DNA of 64,000 nt from Agrostemma githago (lineage: Eukaryota; Streptophyta; Magnoliopsida; Caryophyllales; Caryophyllaceae), in contig OY288241.1 in the NCBI GenBank assembly GCA_958450325.1, positions 39,336,778-39,400,777 on the forward strand, written 5' to 3'. Numbering within the stretch: position 1 is the stretch's first letter; the number at the start of each line of letters is the position of its first letter. A program made the translations under genes and the position numbers. Of the stretch, positions 33,101 through 46,100 are shown piece after piece. Under the pieces are notes generated by a model. That model was not told the origin of the DNA, ran no database searches, and saw only the letters and a list, made by a program, of their open reading frames with translations.

Positions 33101-36100
33101 TAATATCGTTAAGGCCGTTAGTATTAGTTTTATAAATCTATATTGTTTACTAAAAATGTTGTATTAGTATAAACTAATATTTTCGATATTTGGATATGAT
33201 GCTATTTTTAGTAAAGTTTCTAAAAATAGAAGTTTCCTAAAATAAAAAGTTTTCTCTTTTAGAATATAATGGTTACTCCTTTTGTTCTCTTATTATTTTA
33301 ATGATTATATCTTTTCAATATCGATAATGTCTTTGTTTTGGAGTTATGGAATAAGGACAAGTGTGGGGTTAGAGTAATATATTCTGGGGTTTACGTTTTT
33401 GCCATCAACTATAAGGCTGGTGTGTCTTTATGGGGCACGCTGGTTGTTGAACCGAGAATATATGGTGTTCGGCAGTGTGTGTATATTTTCTTAGACTCGT
33501 GCCTCGCAGTGTAAGACGCCGTCGGGTTGAACTGAGTATTTATGGTGCTCGGGAGGGGTGTACATATAATCTAAAACTAGGGCCACGCATTTATAAGTCG
33601 CCGTCCTATTATGGTTGAGTAGCCTAGTTAAAGATCGAGGTTTGATTTGTTTGAACTAAGTTCTCGAAGCTAGTTTTAGTATTCTCCTAGTGAAAGTCTA
33701 GCCGTGTACACTAATCCTATCCATAACACCATTTTGAATATTTTATTATTATCGGTATAATTTGGTTCGCAGGTTGGCAAATGTTTTCTGTTTTCTCCGA
33801 AAAACTCTTTTTTTTATTATATTGTTTCGATACGTGAAATTCTTCACTGAAAGCTTATTTTTATTATACTTTTTTACTATTTTCCATTTTTACTATATTT
33901 CTATAATAGCAATTATAGTTTTAAAATCCTGTTATACGACTGGGAGAACGTTGACGTTGCTCCCCACTGATTGTGGCTGTTGTGTTTTAACATGGCAGGT
34001 ATACGTGTTCCGGGTGTGGGCTAGCGAGCAGTGTGTATCCTGCTTATTTATTTTTATAATTATGTCTTATGGATTGTTCAAACCCCTTTTGTGGATTGCT
34101 TAAAATTTTGGCCATTTTATTTAAGGCCTATAGTTTGACTTTACCATTTTAATTTTACTAAGACATAGTTACAGTGTGTTTTAATCCCGATTCTACAGTG
34201 TTTCCGCCACTGCATTGCGTTAGATTTTCTAGGGGATTACACTGCGTGCAGCGAGGTCCTGGTTTAAGTAGTGCATACCCCTCCTAGACAACAAATATGT
34301 CTAGTTCAGCTGACGACGACTAACACGATGCGGTATCTAGCTTAAGGTCAAAACATACACTCTTCTGAACACAACCCATGCTCAGTTCAACAATCAATGT
34401 GCCCCATAAAGACACACCAGCCTTACAGTTGATGGCAAAAACGTACACCCCAGACTATATTACTCTAAACCCACACTTTTCCTTATTCCATAACTCCAAA
34501 ACAAGTCATTATCGATATTCAAAAGATATAATCAATATAAATAATATGAGGATAAAATGAATAAACATTTTATATTAAAAGGGAAGCTTTCTATAAATAG
34601 AAACTTACTAATTTTAGAAATTTACTTAAAATAGAAATAGTCTTATATAAAATACGTAAGTTGTTAAAATTAGTGAAATGTATTAAAAATAGCATTTCTG
34701 AAGAAATTAACATTTTATTATTATCGTCGTTATCGTAACTTTAATATATTTCTAAATTCATTACTCAAAATATAAATATAATATAATAAGTCAATATTTA
34801 GTATTTTAAAATAATTAGGAAATCGAGTTAAAACTATAACTTTTAGAAAATACGTGTTTTAGGAGAAAGGATATCAAAATTAATTGAGTCAACGAGTTTT
34901 AAATGAAATGAATTTTACAAAGGTTTCAAATTATTTTTGGCAAATAACTTTTATTAATAAATAATACGGATTTTACTAAAAATATTCAATTGTAAACAAA
35001 TAAGAAATTATTAGTGAAAATAGTCTCGACTAAAAAATATATTTAAAACAAAAGTGACTATTTTCTCATTTATTCATATAAGTCGTAGGACGAAATTAAT
35101 TTATTGAACGAGTATACAAAATCTCGATTATAATATAAAAATACGATTTTGAGTTAAAAATTATAAATTAATAAAATATGACGAAAGTTCGAAATCGATA
35201 TTATTTAGCTAATAGCGAGCAGCAACAAATCAAGAACGAAAAAGGGAGAAGAAGGAGAAGACAAAGGCGAAACAAACAACAGTAGCAGCGCAAAATAGAG
35301 GACAACAATCATAGCATCAGAACAACAACCACTGCAAACAGCATAATCAGATGTGACACGGGAGACAAAACAACAGCGACAATAAAGAGGAAAAGAGGAA
35401 GATGAACGAAGAAAGAAGGAGGGCAGGAAGAAGGTAGGAATTACCTTACAAAATTAGGGGACAGAGAACAACAACAGCAACAAATCGTGACAGCAGTAGC
35501 TGCACGAAACAGTAGCAGCAGCAGCGGATTGCAGAGGAAAACAAGGGGGCGAGAAAGAAGAAGAAATTGGAGGGTGAATGCGAGGTGGCTGCTTCGAGAA
35601 CTCCAATAATGGGTTTTTAAAAAGAAAAGGAAGAGGTGGATAGGGAGGCATAAGTTGGCAGTAAATAAACAAAGTGAATAAGTGGAAGGAATGAAGAGGT
35701 GACGTTGAATGTGGCAAAATAAAATATGAAACGGTGGGGAAAACAGGAAAGGCAAAAAGGGTATGTAATAAGTGGGTTAAAAGAACCAAAGGTATAATTA
35801 AAAAAATCGGATACGAGACAAATTCCGTACGATAAGTTGATTGACTCAAGAATCGAATTAAAACAAATTAACAAAAGTAATAAATAATCGGGCTATCAGA
35901 TAAAATGAGTAAATAAATTATTCGAGACGAAAACGATGCTTATAGAAATAAATAATTAGAAGATGAAAATATATTTTTCGATAATTAATAAATTTTCGAT
36001 AAAGTGAATTAAATTGATTTCTCGAGGAAAGGTAATAAATGTTTTGACGAAACTTACAAATAATGAACTTCGAGTCAAAAATAGAAATTTGAGCTTAAAT

Positions 36101-36370
36101 ATAAATAAATAAAAATTAGAATTTAAATCGTCGCGATAGACTTTCGATAAGAATTAAATTAAATGTATAAAATGAATCAAAACATAGATAAAAATATGTT
36201 TTAAATATAAACGAGTTTCCGAGACAAATAGAATTTTAGGAGTTTAAACGATTAAAAGATAAATTCGTTTTATAAATAAAATTTAAGAATTACCAGTTAA
36301 ATCGTAAACAAAATAAAATATGAACATAACTTTAATTTAATTTAATATTATAATAATCAGGGGTGTTACA
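30163..36370 (-). repeat. 3' LTR of LARD-D, split by a solo LTR
   Basis: Runs on the minus strand from TGTAACACCCC (36370) to tgaaatcc at 30163, with 30743-34241 (plus strand) inserted. Without the insert and one duplicate site it is about 2.7 kb. Its outer parts match the 5' LTR at 39111-41180 closely. It keeps about 940 bp (35164-36103) that the 5' LTR has lost. A polypurine tract adjoins it at 36371. Confidence 0.83.
30743..34241 (+). mobile_element. Solo LTR of LARD family inside the LARD-D LTR
   Basis: 3499 bp from TGTAACACCCGC to GGGGATTACA, flanked by a perfect 5-bp duplication CTGCG (30738-30742 and 34242-34246). The uninterrupted site is visible in the LARD-D 5' LTR near 39708-39722 (aggactgcgtgcagc). 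It resembles the LARD-C LTRs along its length but is clearly more diverged from them than they are from each other. No internal region remains, so it arose by LTR-LTR recombination. Confidence 0.92.
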
Positions 36371-39110
36371 ATCTTCCCCACTAAAAAGAAGTTTCGTCCT
36401 CGAAACTTATAAAAACATAATTGAAATCGAAGGCAAAGTTATTTATCAAGATAAGTTGAGCTCAGTATCCCGAAGTTAAATCATTCAATTTAACAAAATT
36501 GTAAGTTAAGAAGTATTCGATAAAATAATGACGACAAATAATATTTGTAAACGAACTCGTGAGGGAAGAGTACCCAAATATTTTCAAAACAACAGTAAAA
36601 CGTTTTAATTAAGAAATTCGACAATACTTTGTTTTAAGACCAAAGAAAAATTTGAGAAATTAACTTTTGTAGATAGTAAATAGGAATCGAATCAGTCGAC
36701 AAACATTTTCAATAGCAGATTTAAAGTCTAACGACAATAAAACAAAATTTAGACATACGAAGTTTTCGAAAATATTAAATCGTTTACATAATAACCTTAT
36801 AGAAATCAAAATATTAGCGTTTATGGAAATTTTCGTAAAAATTTAAACACGCTTGAAAATTGAAATTTGAAACAATTTTGAAATACTTAAAATAAATTAT
36901 TAAGGCATTTTGAAACAGGACTAAATATAAAACAAAAACGAAATACGAAGTTTTGAAATTTACAACTCAAAATGTTAAAATTTCATGAAAATCAAAAATT
37001 TTAAATTAGTAAAACTTTTCATAGCATAGGTTCGGGAAAAATGTAAATGGATAAATAGAGTCAAAGTCAACGACGAATCGAAACAAAAGTTTTCAAACCC
37101 GATAAAGAAGTCGAAGGGATTGGCAGCAAAAGAGGTAACGGAATTTAAGAGAAGATAAGGGAATGACAAAATTGAGAGTCAAATGGCCCTCGAGGATTAG
37201 AGAATAAATTAACCATCTCGAGATTCTCGATACGACTCCTACAACACGTGTTCCTAATTTCCATCAAATAATACTAAGTCCAATATTAGGCATTAGGTAG
37301 TACTACCTAGTCACAATCTCCAAAAATGTCTTACGTGATTATCCAATCGTTCAAACAACACGATACTAATCCACAATTGTTTTACAATCTAATCTCATCC
37401 ATTAAAATTCCAACGGTCATCAAAACACACTCAAACACTTAATCGATAAGGCTCCTAAATTCAAAACTCATAAGGTTTGAACTCGAAGTATAATCCAAAA
37501 TTCTCGAATAAGGAACATTGCACAAGGTCCACCAATATAACAATGCTCGGGTACGAAATCCTCAAAAATGATCACCAACATATTTATAATGCCACAAGAG
37601 CAGAAGCTGGGTAAGTACGATAAAACCTCAAACGCGCTCAAACCTATAGGTAATGGCGCAAACACTCACATCTTCAAACATGTCACTAAACCAAGGTTTC
37701 TGAAAATTCCATCAAATTTCATATTGTAACAGCGAAACCACCAAAATATTTATTAACTCAACGAAGCCACAATCTCGTTGGTCCAAGGGTTATGAACTAT
37801 AAATCCATCAAGATGATTCGCATTAAGTATTCCTCAAAAACAACGCGATAAGCCCAAATTATGATTGTGCAAGATATTTCTCTTCTTCAAGGTTAAGAAT
37901 AATTCATCCAAGTTAGATCACTCAACTCCAAAGTTCGTAGGTTACAACCTTAAACAACGATCAACGATCTAATTCCTTAAGAAACACGGGTAATCTATGT
38001 CAACCAAAATTTCCTAACAACATTAATGAAAACCTTCAATGGTACCACAACACTTAGACCAACACTTTAACAATACTCTATGATCCCGAATATTCGCGAT
38101 GCATCCATCAAATAGGCATTAGGTAAGATTCCCAAAGTAATATTATCAGTTACACTTAGTTCGGTTCTAGGTTAGGTACTAGATATCCATCAAATGTGAC
38201 ATACTCTCACTACTCCAAAATACGTTCAACTCTAAGTACTTCAAAATAATCAAAGTAACCTATAACCCAAGGTTCAGTGTCTAAAGTATCAACCTAATTC
38301 CATTAATCAACTAATACCATTCAACTCAATCCTCGAAAATTTCTTACTTTCTCAGAAGATAGGGTAGACTCGCAATCCTCAAACCAGGCAACAAGGGTTT
38401 ACTAAACCTCAAACATCTATAACTTAACTCTTACGGGGTTTACAGAATTCGGTCAAACCAAAGAATCTCAAGAGGGAAGATGGTAAAGTACAAGAATTAA
38501 TTGAAGATTTATCACAAGAACGAAGATGAGAATTTAAAAGAGAAGAGTTAGAAGAAGTAGAGGAAGGAAGGGAGGAAAGAATCGATGATCCTATAATACT
38601 AAGTTCTAGAACCAGAGGAGAATCTTTGGGCCTACAGAATTCACGAGGGAACTAGAAGGATTACTTCATCTTCTTGTAGGGGAACGAGCACACAAGTCTT
38701 GGGTCGCTTCATCTGGATCTATGGCAACGTCATGGGACAAAAATCTACTCTTGATCATCTAACTTGAAGCTTGAGCAAACTAAATCCGGGCTGAAAGGTC
38801 ACCGTTGTATCTTCCTTGGAGCACGAAGCTGTCCACTCGTGTTAGCAGGCGTTTAGAGTTCTAAGCAGGTCTTGTCCTGATCTGGAGCAGCATCTTATCA
38901 ACATCTTGAACATTCATCTTCTTTCAGACAAAAACAACAAATTTTCATTGCTATTCATTGAGTTACAAGAACATATAAACCTAACAGTTAAGTCCTTACT
39001 TTGATTTCTACCCATCTCTCACCAATATATTTTTAATGTTCAAATCATTTCCGAGTATTTTTCCTAAAATCAGGTGTAAGAGTCGGGAGCAACAATGCTC
39101 TGATACCAAC
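36371..39110 (-). other. Internal noncoding region of LARD-D
   Basis: 2.74 kb with no gag or pol and only short ORFs. It is related to the internal region of LARD-C read in the opposite direction: for example the segment near 38680-38760 corresponds to 47060-47150. Conservation of a noncoding interior between two members is typical of LARD elements. Confidence 0.7.
39097..39108 (-). promoter_or_regulatory. Primer binding site of LARD-D, tRNA-Met type
   Basis: TGGTATCAGAGC on the minus strand, two bases inside the 5' LTR end. Identical to the site in LARD-C. Confidence 0.85.
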
Positions 39111-41180
39111 TGTAATCCCCTAGAAATTCTAACGCAATACAGTGGCGGAAACACTGTAGAGTTAGATTAAAACACACTGACAAACTATATCTTATTAAAA
39201 GAAATGGTAAGTCAATACAAAGGCCTCTTTTTACAAAAGGGCTAAAAGTAAAAATCTTCAAACGGGTTTATACAAATCCATAAATTGCAAGAATGAAGAA
39301 AGAGTAGGATCCACGCTACTCGCTAGCTTACATCCAAAACCCAGCAGCAAAAACCTGTTATGTTAATAACATAACAACCACGTCAGTGGGGAGTAACTCG
39401 GACGTTCTCCCAGCCATATTATATCATATGGAAAAATAATAGTACTATTATATCAAAATATTTAAAAAGAGAAAACATTACAACGATATAATAAAAATAA
39501 ATTTTCGGAGACAACTTAAAAATATTTGCCAACCTGCAAATCAAAACAAATCGATAATAATAAAAATATTCAAAAATGGCGTCATGGATAGGATTAGTGT
39601 AGAATCTAGACTTTCACTAGGATAATACTAGAAACTAGTTTCGAGAACTGTAAACTTAACTCATAACAGAATCCAGTGTCTAACTAGGCGACTCAACTAT
39701 AACAGGACTGCGTGCAGCGAGGTCCTGGTTTAAGTAGTGCATACCCCTCCTAGACAACAAATATGTCTAGTTCAGCTGACGGCGACTAACACGGTGCGGT
39801 ATCTAGCTTAAGGTCAAAACATACACTCTCTTGAACACAAACCATGCTCAGTTCAACAACCAATGTGCCCCATAAAGACACACCAACCTTACAGTTGATG
39901 GCAAAAACGTACACCTCAGACTATATTACTATAAACCCACACTTTTCCTTATTCCATAACTCCAAAACAAGTCATTATCGATATTCAAATGATACAATCA
40001 ATATAAATAATATGAGGATAAAATGAATAAACATTTTATATTAAAAGGGAAACTTTCTATAAATAGAAACTTACTAATTTTAGAAACTTACTTAAAATAG
40101 AAATAGTCTTATATAAAATACGTAAGTTGTTAAAATTAGTGAAATGTATTAAAAATAGCATTTCTGAAGAAATTAACATTTTATTATTATCGTCGTTATC
40201 GTAACTTTAATATATTTCTAAATTCATTACTCAAAATATAAATATAATATAATAAGTCAATATTTAGTATTTTAAAATAATTAGGAAATCGAGTTAAAAC
40301 TATAACTTTTAGAAAATAGGTGTTTTTGGAGAAACGATATCAAAATTAATTGAGTCAACGAGTTTTATAAATGAATTGAATTTTACAAAGGTTTCAAATT
40401 ATTTTTGGCAAATAACTTTTATTAATAAATAATACGGATTTTACTAAAAATATTCAATTGTAAGCAAATAAGAAATTATTAGTGAAAATAATCTCGACTA
40501 AAAAATATATTTAAAACAAAAGCGACTATTTACTCATTTATTCATATAAGTCGTAGGACGAAATTAATTTATTAAACGAGTATAAAAAATCTCGATTATA
40601 ATTAAAAATACGATTTTGAGTTAAAAATTACTCCCTCCTATTCCAAGTATTCCCCCCACTTACCTTTTTGAGCTTAGTTTGGTTTTCTTCTCACTTTCCT
40701 TTTTTTGATATAATTATATTTATTCTTTATTTTTCCTTCAATTCTTTATTCTTTTCCTCCACACCTAAACTCAACATCTTTTCATTTTATACCCCACCTT
40801 TTACACTTCATACCCCACTTTCTATTCATCTCTCTTACTTTTAACTCCACCATTTATTATTATTTACTCCCTCCTTGGTTTCTCCCCAAAAAAAATTGGG
40901 GAGGAATACTTAGAATAAATAAAAATTAGAATTTAAATCGTCGCGATAGACTTTCGATAAGAATTAAATTAAATGTATAAAATGAATCGAAACATAGATA
41001 AAAATATGTTTTAAATATAAACGAGTTTCCGAGACAAATAGAATTTTAGGAGTTTAAACGATTAAACGATAAATTCGTTTTATAAATAAAATTTAAGAAT
41101 TACCAGTTAAATCGTAAACAAAATAAAATACGAACATAACTTTAATTTAATTTAATATTATAAAAATCAGGGGTGTTACA
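39111..41180 (-). repeat. 5' LTR of LARD-D with a MITE-like replacement
   Basis: 2070 bp on the minus strand. It aligns with the 3' LTR except that 40631-40913 here replaces about 940 bp present there. It preserves the empty site of the solo LTR insertion. Confidence 0.83.
40631..40913. mobile_element. MITE-like sequence, Stowaway/mariner style, right end truncated
   Basis: Begins CTCCCTCCTATTCCAAG and carries an inverted copy of tattc-aagtattcc-ccc at its right end (ggggaggaatacttagaata). The terminal ggaggga expected at the right is missing, consistent with a deletion that removed the MITE's end and adjacent LTR DNA. It sits after a TA. Confidence 0.55.
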
Positions 41181-41200
41181 GTTTTGGTTTCAGAGATACC

Positions 41201-41235
41201 ACTCGATCGACTGACTCCCACGCACTCGATCGAGT
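41201..41235. repeat. Palindrome units in the antisense-gene intron (Tat-1)
   Basis: Units at 41201 (ACTCGATCGACT, one mismatch) and 41224 (ACTCGATCGAGT). With the unit at 30127, on the other side of LARD-D, they reproduce most of the four-unit intron ladder of Tat-2. Confidence 0.8.
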
Positions 41236-41294
41236 GCCCTCAGGCTGACATCTATTTTGTCCTGAGAACTCATATTTCTTGTTTCTTTTTTCAG

Positions 41295-42270
41295 ATTTGG
41301 TTATTCGAGAGACTATCAGTCGTAGATCCTCCCCTTGATTCGAGCAAATACCGTCATAATCAGGTGATGACGAGGAGACGGGCTATTGATTTTTCTCGCC
41401 AGATTACTCAAAAGTTTTGGGATGAAGTGTTATCTTTCCATAGCGGTCCACTGATTCGATGGGTAGTGCCATGGTGGCCCATTTACGTCTGGACGGGCTT
41501 GGATCTGAGGGATAAGGCTAGCTACCAGGTAATCTTGTCTTTCAGGCAGACGATTCATCTCTACCTGGACCGCATACTAAGGCAGTATGGTTGGACCCAA
41601 AGAATTCCAGAGGTTGAAGCAGTTGTGAGTGAACCTTCAAAGCAGCTCGGGCTTTAGCAATATCTACTTTAGTCCACTTGACATAGGAGTCCAACTGACT
41701 GACGTGATGTGCGATACTTGGATGCAAAGATGGTACACCCGGCACACTTGGCCCATTCCCAAATCTCTTCATTCAATCTGGGTTTCAGACTCCTATGTCA
41801 AGTGGACTAAAGTAGATACTGCTAAAGCCCGAGCTGCTTTGAAGGTTGATGAAGCTTTCAACCTGCTGCGAAGGGAACAAGTCATAGACAATAGGGGCTT
41901 TTTTAACGAAGGCGACACTCCGGCTACTCTGGTCCGTCTTATGTCAGGTCAAAGAAAGAAGACTAGGACTCAAGGTGAAGGGTCTAGTGCTAAAGGTGCG
42001 CGGGGGAAAGTGAGCCCCCAGACTGACTTAGAAAGGAGACTTGGCCCAAGACTGGCAGTGCAGGACCGACTTGGCCCGCGAGACAGATTACCCGACCACG
42101 TACGGACTCGACTTGGATCGGTGACAATGGAAGAAGACCCGTTGTCGAAGAAGCGGGTTCGAGCTAAGGAGGTTCCTCTCGTGATTCGGGAATGCTCGCC
42201 CCAGCCCCGGCGACCTCGGGCTCCACGCGACCCAAAGGATAAAGGAAAGGGCAAAATGCATGACCACTAG
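41295..42270 (+). pseudogene. Antisense plant-mobile-domain-like gene of Tat-1, exon 2
   Basis: Starts IWLFERLSVVDPP after the acceptor and includes FWDEVLSFHSGPLIRWVVPWW, HLYLDRILRQYGWTQRIPEV and a basic tail with KRVRAKEVPLVIR and KDKGKGKM before the stop at 42268. The DRILRQYGxxQxIP run matches a motif of plant mobile domain proteins; the Lys/Arg-rich tail could be a nuclear signal. At 41632-41691 a 60-bp inverted copy of 41788-41847 is inserted and shifts the frame. The downstream frame then reads through to the normal end. Confidence 0.7.
41632..41691 (-). repeat. 60-bp inverted duplication inside exon 2
   Basis: Reverse complement of 41788-41847 with one mismatch, 96 bp from its source. 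The Tat-2 copy lacks it (about 61080-61090), so it arose in Tat-1. It looks like a templated insertion from a foldback repair event. Confidence 0.92.
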
Positions 42271-42645
42271 TCTCCTTAATTTTATTATTTGAGTATTACT
42301 ACTATTTTTGTAGTGTGTTTTGCCATTTTTTTTTAATTTTGGAATTCCCGAGTTTATCAGGTTTTAATAAAAGACATATTAGTGAATATAGTTCTCGTCT
42401 TTTCGTTATTGCAGTGGTTGTACCGTTTTGAGGGGTTGCCTATGTATCCACAATTAGCGGAATCAAACCAAACGTAGATAAAAAAAATAGTTTTTTTGCA
42501 ATTTTTGAAATACACCAAGACTATTAGTTCAAGATGTGCGACAGTAGGATGAATAATCCTAGCTCATTAACTTGCTTATAACTTTTGAAAATTTATAACA
42601 AGATGAATTTTTATAAACTTTTTGCAAATGGCATTGAGATAGGGT
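42271..42645. other. Convergent 3' interval between antisense gene and pol (Tat-1)
   Basis: 375 bp between two stops facing each other. It holds a segment conserved with Tat-2 at 42431-42477 (gaggggttgcctatgtatcc ... aatcaaaccaaacgtag). No ORF. It may carry 3' end signals for both transcripts. Confidence 0.5.
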
Positions 42646-43188
42646 TTATGGGTAGTAGCGCTTCAACTGGTCCAAGTTGGTTGGGTTGACGAATTCATTC
42701 CCGTCCAAGTCTGTCAGCATCACCGCTCCTCTCGATAGGACCTTCTTTACTAAATATGGCCCAGCCCAACTGGGTTTGAACTTTCCTTTTGGGTCGACCG
42801 GTAGTAATGCACGGACCGATTTTAGAACTAGATCCTCTTCTTTGATATTTCTGGGCCTAACTCTTTTGTTGAAAGCCCGTTGGATTCTCTTTTGATATAT
42901 TTGGATATTGTTGAGGGCCCGGGACCGCCGTTCGTTCAAAAGAACTAGCAAATCGTATCGGGCTTGTACCCAATCTGCTTCCGGCACTTGGCTCTCAAGT
43001 AGAATCCTGAGGGATGGCACTTCTAGCTCGACCGGTTGGACCGCCTCCATTCCATATGTCAAATAGTATGGAGTTGCTCCGGTTGCAGTGCGAATTGACG
43101 TCCGATACCCTCAAAGGGCAAAAGGTATTTTATCGGGCCAGTCCCGGTAATTCTCAGCCATCTTTTTTAGTATGGTGACAATCGTTTT
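42646..43188 (-). pseudogene. Tat-1 pol, integrase C-terminal part
   Basis: Minus-strand continuation of integrase after the LARD-C insertion, ending at the stop 42646-42648. It contains YLTYGMEAVQPVELEVPSLR, then a C-terminal region with VRALLPVDPKGKFKPSWAGP and LKRYYP. The segment is open but the full gene is broken elsewhere. The 5-bp GTTTT at 43184-43188 is the left duplication made by LARD-C. Confidence 0.82.
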
Positions 43189-46100
43189 TGTAACACCCGC
43201 TATTTTTCCTAAGCATTTTATTCTTTCTGTTAGGACTTCGTCGTAACTCTGTCACTTTTGGCCTCATATTTTATCATTTTACTAAGCTTTATTTTAATTT
43301 TTGAGTTTAATAATTTCTATTTTTAATTTTAAAGATTTAAAATTCTTTTAAATCCATTTATTTGGTTTCTTCGTAAACTAAGTAATTTTTCCGCGAGGAA
43401 TTCTATTTTTCTCCCAATTGACATTTTTAAGCTTGGATTTAAGTTATTCCTTTTTCCTAAAAATGTTTGAATACGTTTATGGAATATTTTCTACTAAGAT
43501 ATATTTTAGTTACTAAAAACAAGCCATTTATGATTTTATTACGAAGCTTCGCGAATAATTATTTTCTTACGCGAGGTTTACTCGAATTACTTTGAAATGC
43601 CTTTAACTATTTTACGATTATACTTTTTATCAACTTATAAATTATTTGAGACTGTTTTCTGACATTTTGGACCGACTAAGCTCTTGGTCACAAGTTTTAT
43701 TACATTTTATTTAAACGATTCATTTTATCACATTAAAACGTAATCATAAGATAAATCATTTTCATTCATTGTAGCATTTATGTCAAAGCTTATCTTACTC
43801 CCTCTCTTATCCCATTTGGCCGGCCAACTTATGGTCTAGGTACACTCTTGTATTCTTTTTTTTTGAAAGCCTTAATTCATGCTTACTCTTTTAAGTATTG
43901 TATCACCCATCTCCACCTTTACTCTCTACATTCATTTCTTTTACATTCACCAAAAATATTCATCACTCTCTTCTCCTCTCTTTTTGCCGTGTGACCCTTA
44001 GCCATTCTAGGCAAATTTTTGCTCCATTTCTAGTCTCAATCGCATCATTCTTATCATCATAATAATCCTCTTTCCGATTCCTTCGTTAAGGTATTAATCG
44101 ACATCATTTTCGATCAATTTTTACCTTGTTTGTTTTTAGTTTTCTCATGGTATTTTCTGCCATGATTTTCGTGTTGGTAGGATTTTTGGACGATCCCGAA
44201 GCCGACGAATATATCGTTGATTCAGACTTGGAGTAGAGGTAACGTCGACGTTACTCGGTATTTCAAGATTTTAATTGAGTATTTTCATGTATATATTTTT
44301 ATACTTTATTTTGGCGATATATGTATGTCACGAATTCTGGAAAATTTTTAAAGTTGAAATTTTGCATGTTTCGATATTTTTATCGCTTTTACGAGATTAA
44401 CGATTAAATTGTTATATTAATTTGTAAAATCGTAATAATCGGCCTAAACATGTAATATATATTTATATTCTGGAAAAATGTTGTTTTTGATGATTTTTAG
44501 TAATTTAGTATTTTTCTGATATTTTTGATATCGATTATTGAATTATTATCGTTTTCGGACAAAAACGATTGAAAACCGATTTTTAGTTCTAGTACTTAAA
44601 CATTTTATTTTAATCTGATTTTTGACGTGGTAAAACTTTCTGGTGAAATAGAATTTTATGAATTTTCTCATAATTTTTCGGAATTGTTAAGTGGATGAAT
44701 TAATTAATCACTTTAAATCATCGTTTACCGTTAAAACCGTGTTTGTTGTTTAAATTCTCGATTTCTGGTCTTTGGTTTAAATCTGGAAAAATTTATGATT
44801 CTGATGATTTCATATTAAAATGTATTATTATGATTTTTAGTGCCTTAATAAAATGTTTGGAACGATAGGTTTGTTAATAAAATCGTTAATTGCGAAAACG
44901 GGTTTAAATGACGGTTTTGTTGAAATTTGTTGAATCTGGGTTTTGGAAAAATCTGGAAAAAATTTATATTCTGTAAAATTAGGATTTTAAGGTGTAATAA
45001 TAATTTTTGGATATTAATACTTAAATCGTTTGGTAATTACTATTTTTATTAATCGTTATTGTCGAGATTGGACGATTAACGAGAAAACGCTTTAAAAACC
45101 GAGTTTTTAGAATTCTGGAAATTTTCTTTTCTGGACAGAATGTCCATAAATATAGTTTAACTATTTTACGTAATTTTTGTACTATTTATTATAGTCTTTA
45201 ATTAATAAATATTGATTTCGGACAAATTGTGATTTAGCGCTAAATTGTTTCGTCTTACCTAAAAGAATTATTTTTCCAGCAATTTTGAAAGTATTTAAAT
45301 CTGAAACTTTAAGAGTTAAATCATCCCTTAACATACTCTAAATATATTTGTTGGTTTAATTAAATAAAGACGTTCAAATATTTAATTTGATGTTTGCCGT
45401 AAAATCCTATTTATAATTTTATCGTCGAAACTAATAATAATTAGGGAATTTTAGCTTTATAACTTTTGAAAACACCCTAATTAGTAATATTAAAATATTT
45501 AAGATGTTTCTAATCATTTTATACCACTTACACGATATTTTAATAATTTCATAAAATCAAATGTTCTTACTTTAATAATTAATATCGTTAAGGCCGAAAG
45601 TATTAGTTTTATAAATCTATATCGTTTACTAAAATGTGGTATTAGTATGAACTAATATTTTCACTACTTTGATATGATGCTATTTTTAGTAAAGTTTCTA
45701 AAAATAGAAGTTTCCTAAAATAGAAGTTTCCTAAAATAGAAAGTTTCCTCTTTTAGAATATAAATGTTTACTTCTTTTATCCTCATATTGTTTATGATGA
45801 ATACATCTTTTAAATATCGATAATGGTTTGTTTTGGAGTTATGGAATAAGGACAAGTGTGGGTTTAGAGTAATATAGTCTGGGGTGTACGTTTTGCCATC
45901 AACTATAAAGCTGGTGTGTCTATGTTGAGACACATTGGTCGTTGAACTGAGCATGGTTTGTGCTCAGGAGTGTGTATATTTTGACCTTAAACTTAGATAT
46001 CGCATCGTGTAAGTCGCCGTCGGGTTGAACTGGATTACGGTTGGTGTCCAGGAGGGGTGTACATTACTTAAGCCAGGACCTCGCTGCACGCAGTCCTGTT

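Larger units (their letters stand above)
30163..41180 (-). mobile_element. LARD-D: large noncoding LTR retrotransposon
   Basis: Minus-strand element: 5' LTR 41180-39111, tRNA-Met type primer site 39108-39097, noncoding internal region 39110-36371, polypurine tract 36382-36371, 3' LTR 36370-30163 (holding a nested solo LTR). LTRs run from TGTAACACCC to about GGGGATTACA. Flanks gtttc (30158-30162) and gtttt (41181-41185) are a 4/5 target duplication. It encodes no protein I can support, the hallmark of LARD-type elements. It lies in the intron of the Tat-1 antisense gene. Confidence 0.85.
30062..41294 (+). other. Intron of the antisense gene, holding LARD-D
   Basis: Donor GTATTT at 30062, acceptor tttcttttttcag ending at 41294. 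Without LARD-D and its duplicated site the intron is about 210 bp, close to the 242-bp Tat-2 intron. Palindrome units lie at 30127, 41201 (one mismatch) and 41224. Removing LARD-D restores the 51-bp spacing between the first two. Confidence 0.7.

Noticed and set aside
35441..35874. Hydrophobic ORFs on the minus strand in LARD-D LTR
   Set aside because: Overlapping frames of a GA-rich LTR segment, missing from the other LTR; no conserved domain.
45715..45954. 79-codon ORF repeated in LARD LTRs (also 52323-52562; related frames at 34378 and 39844)
   Set aside because: Repetition follows from LTR duplication. No promoter or domain; the frame is not kept in the more diverged copies.
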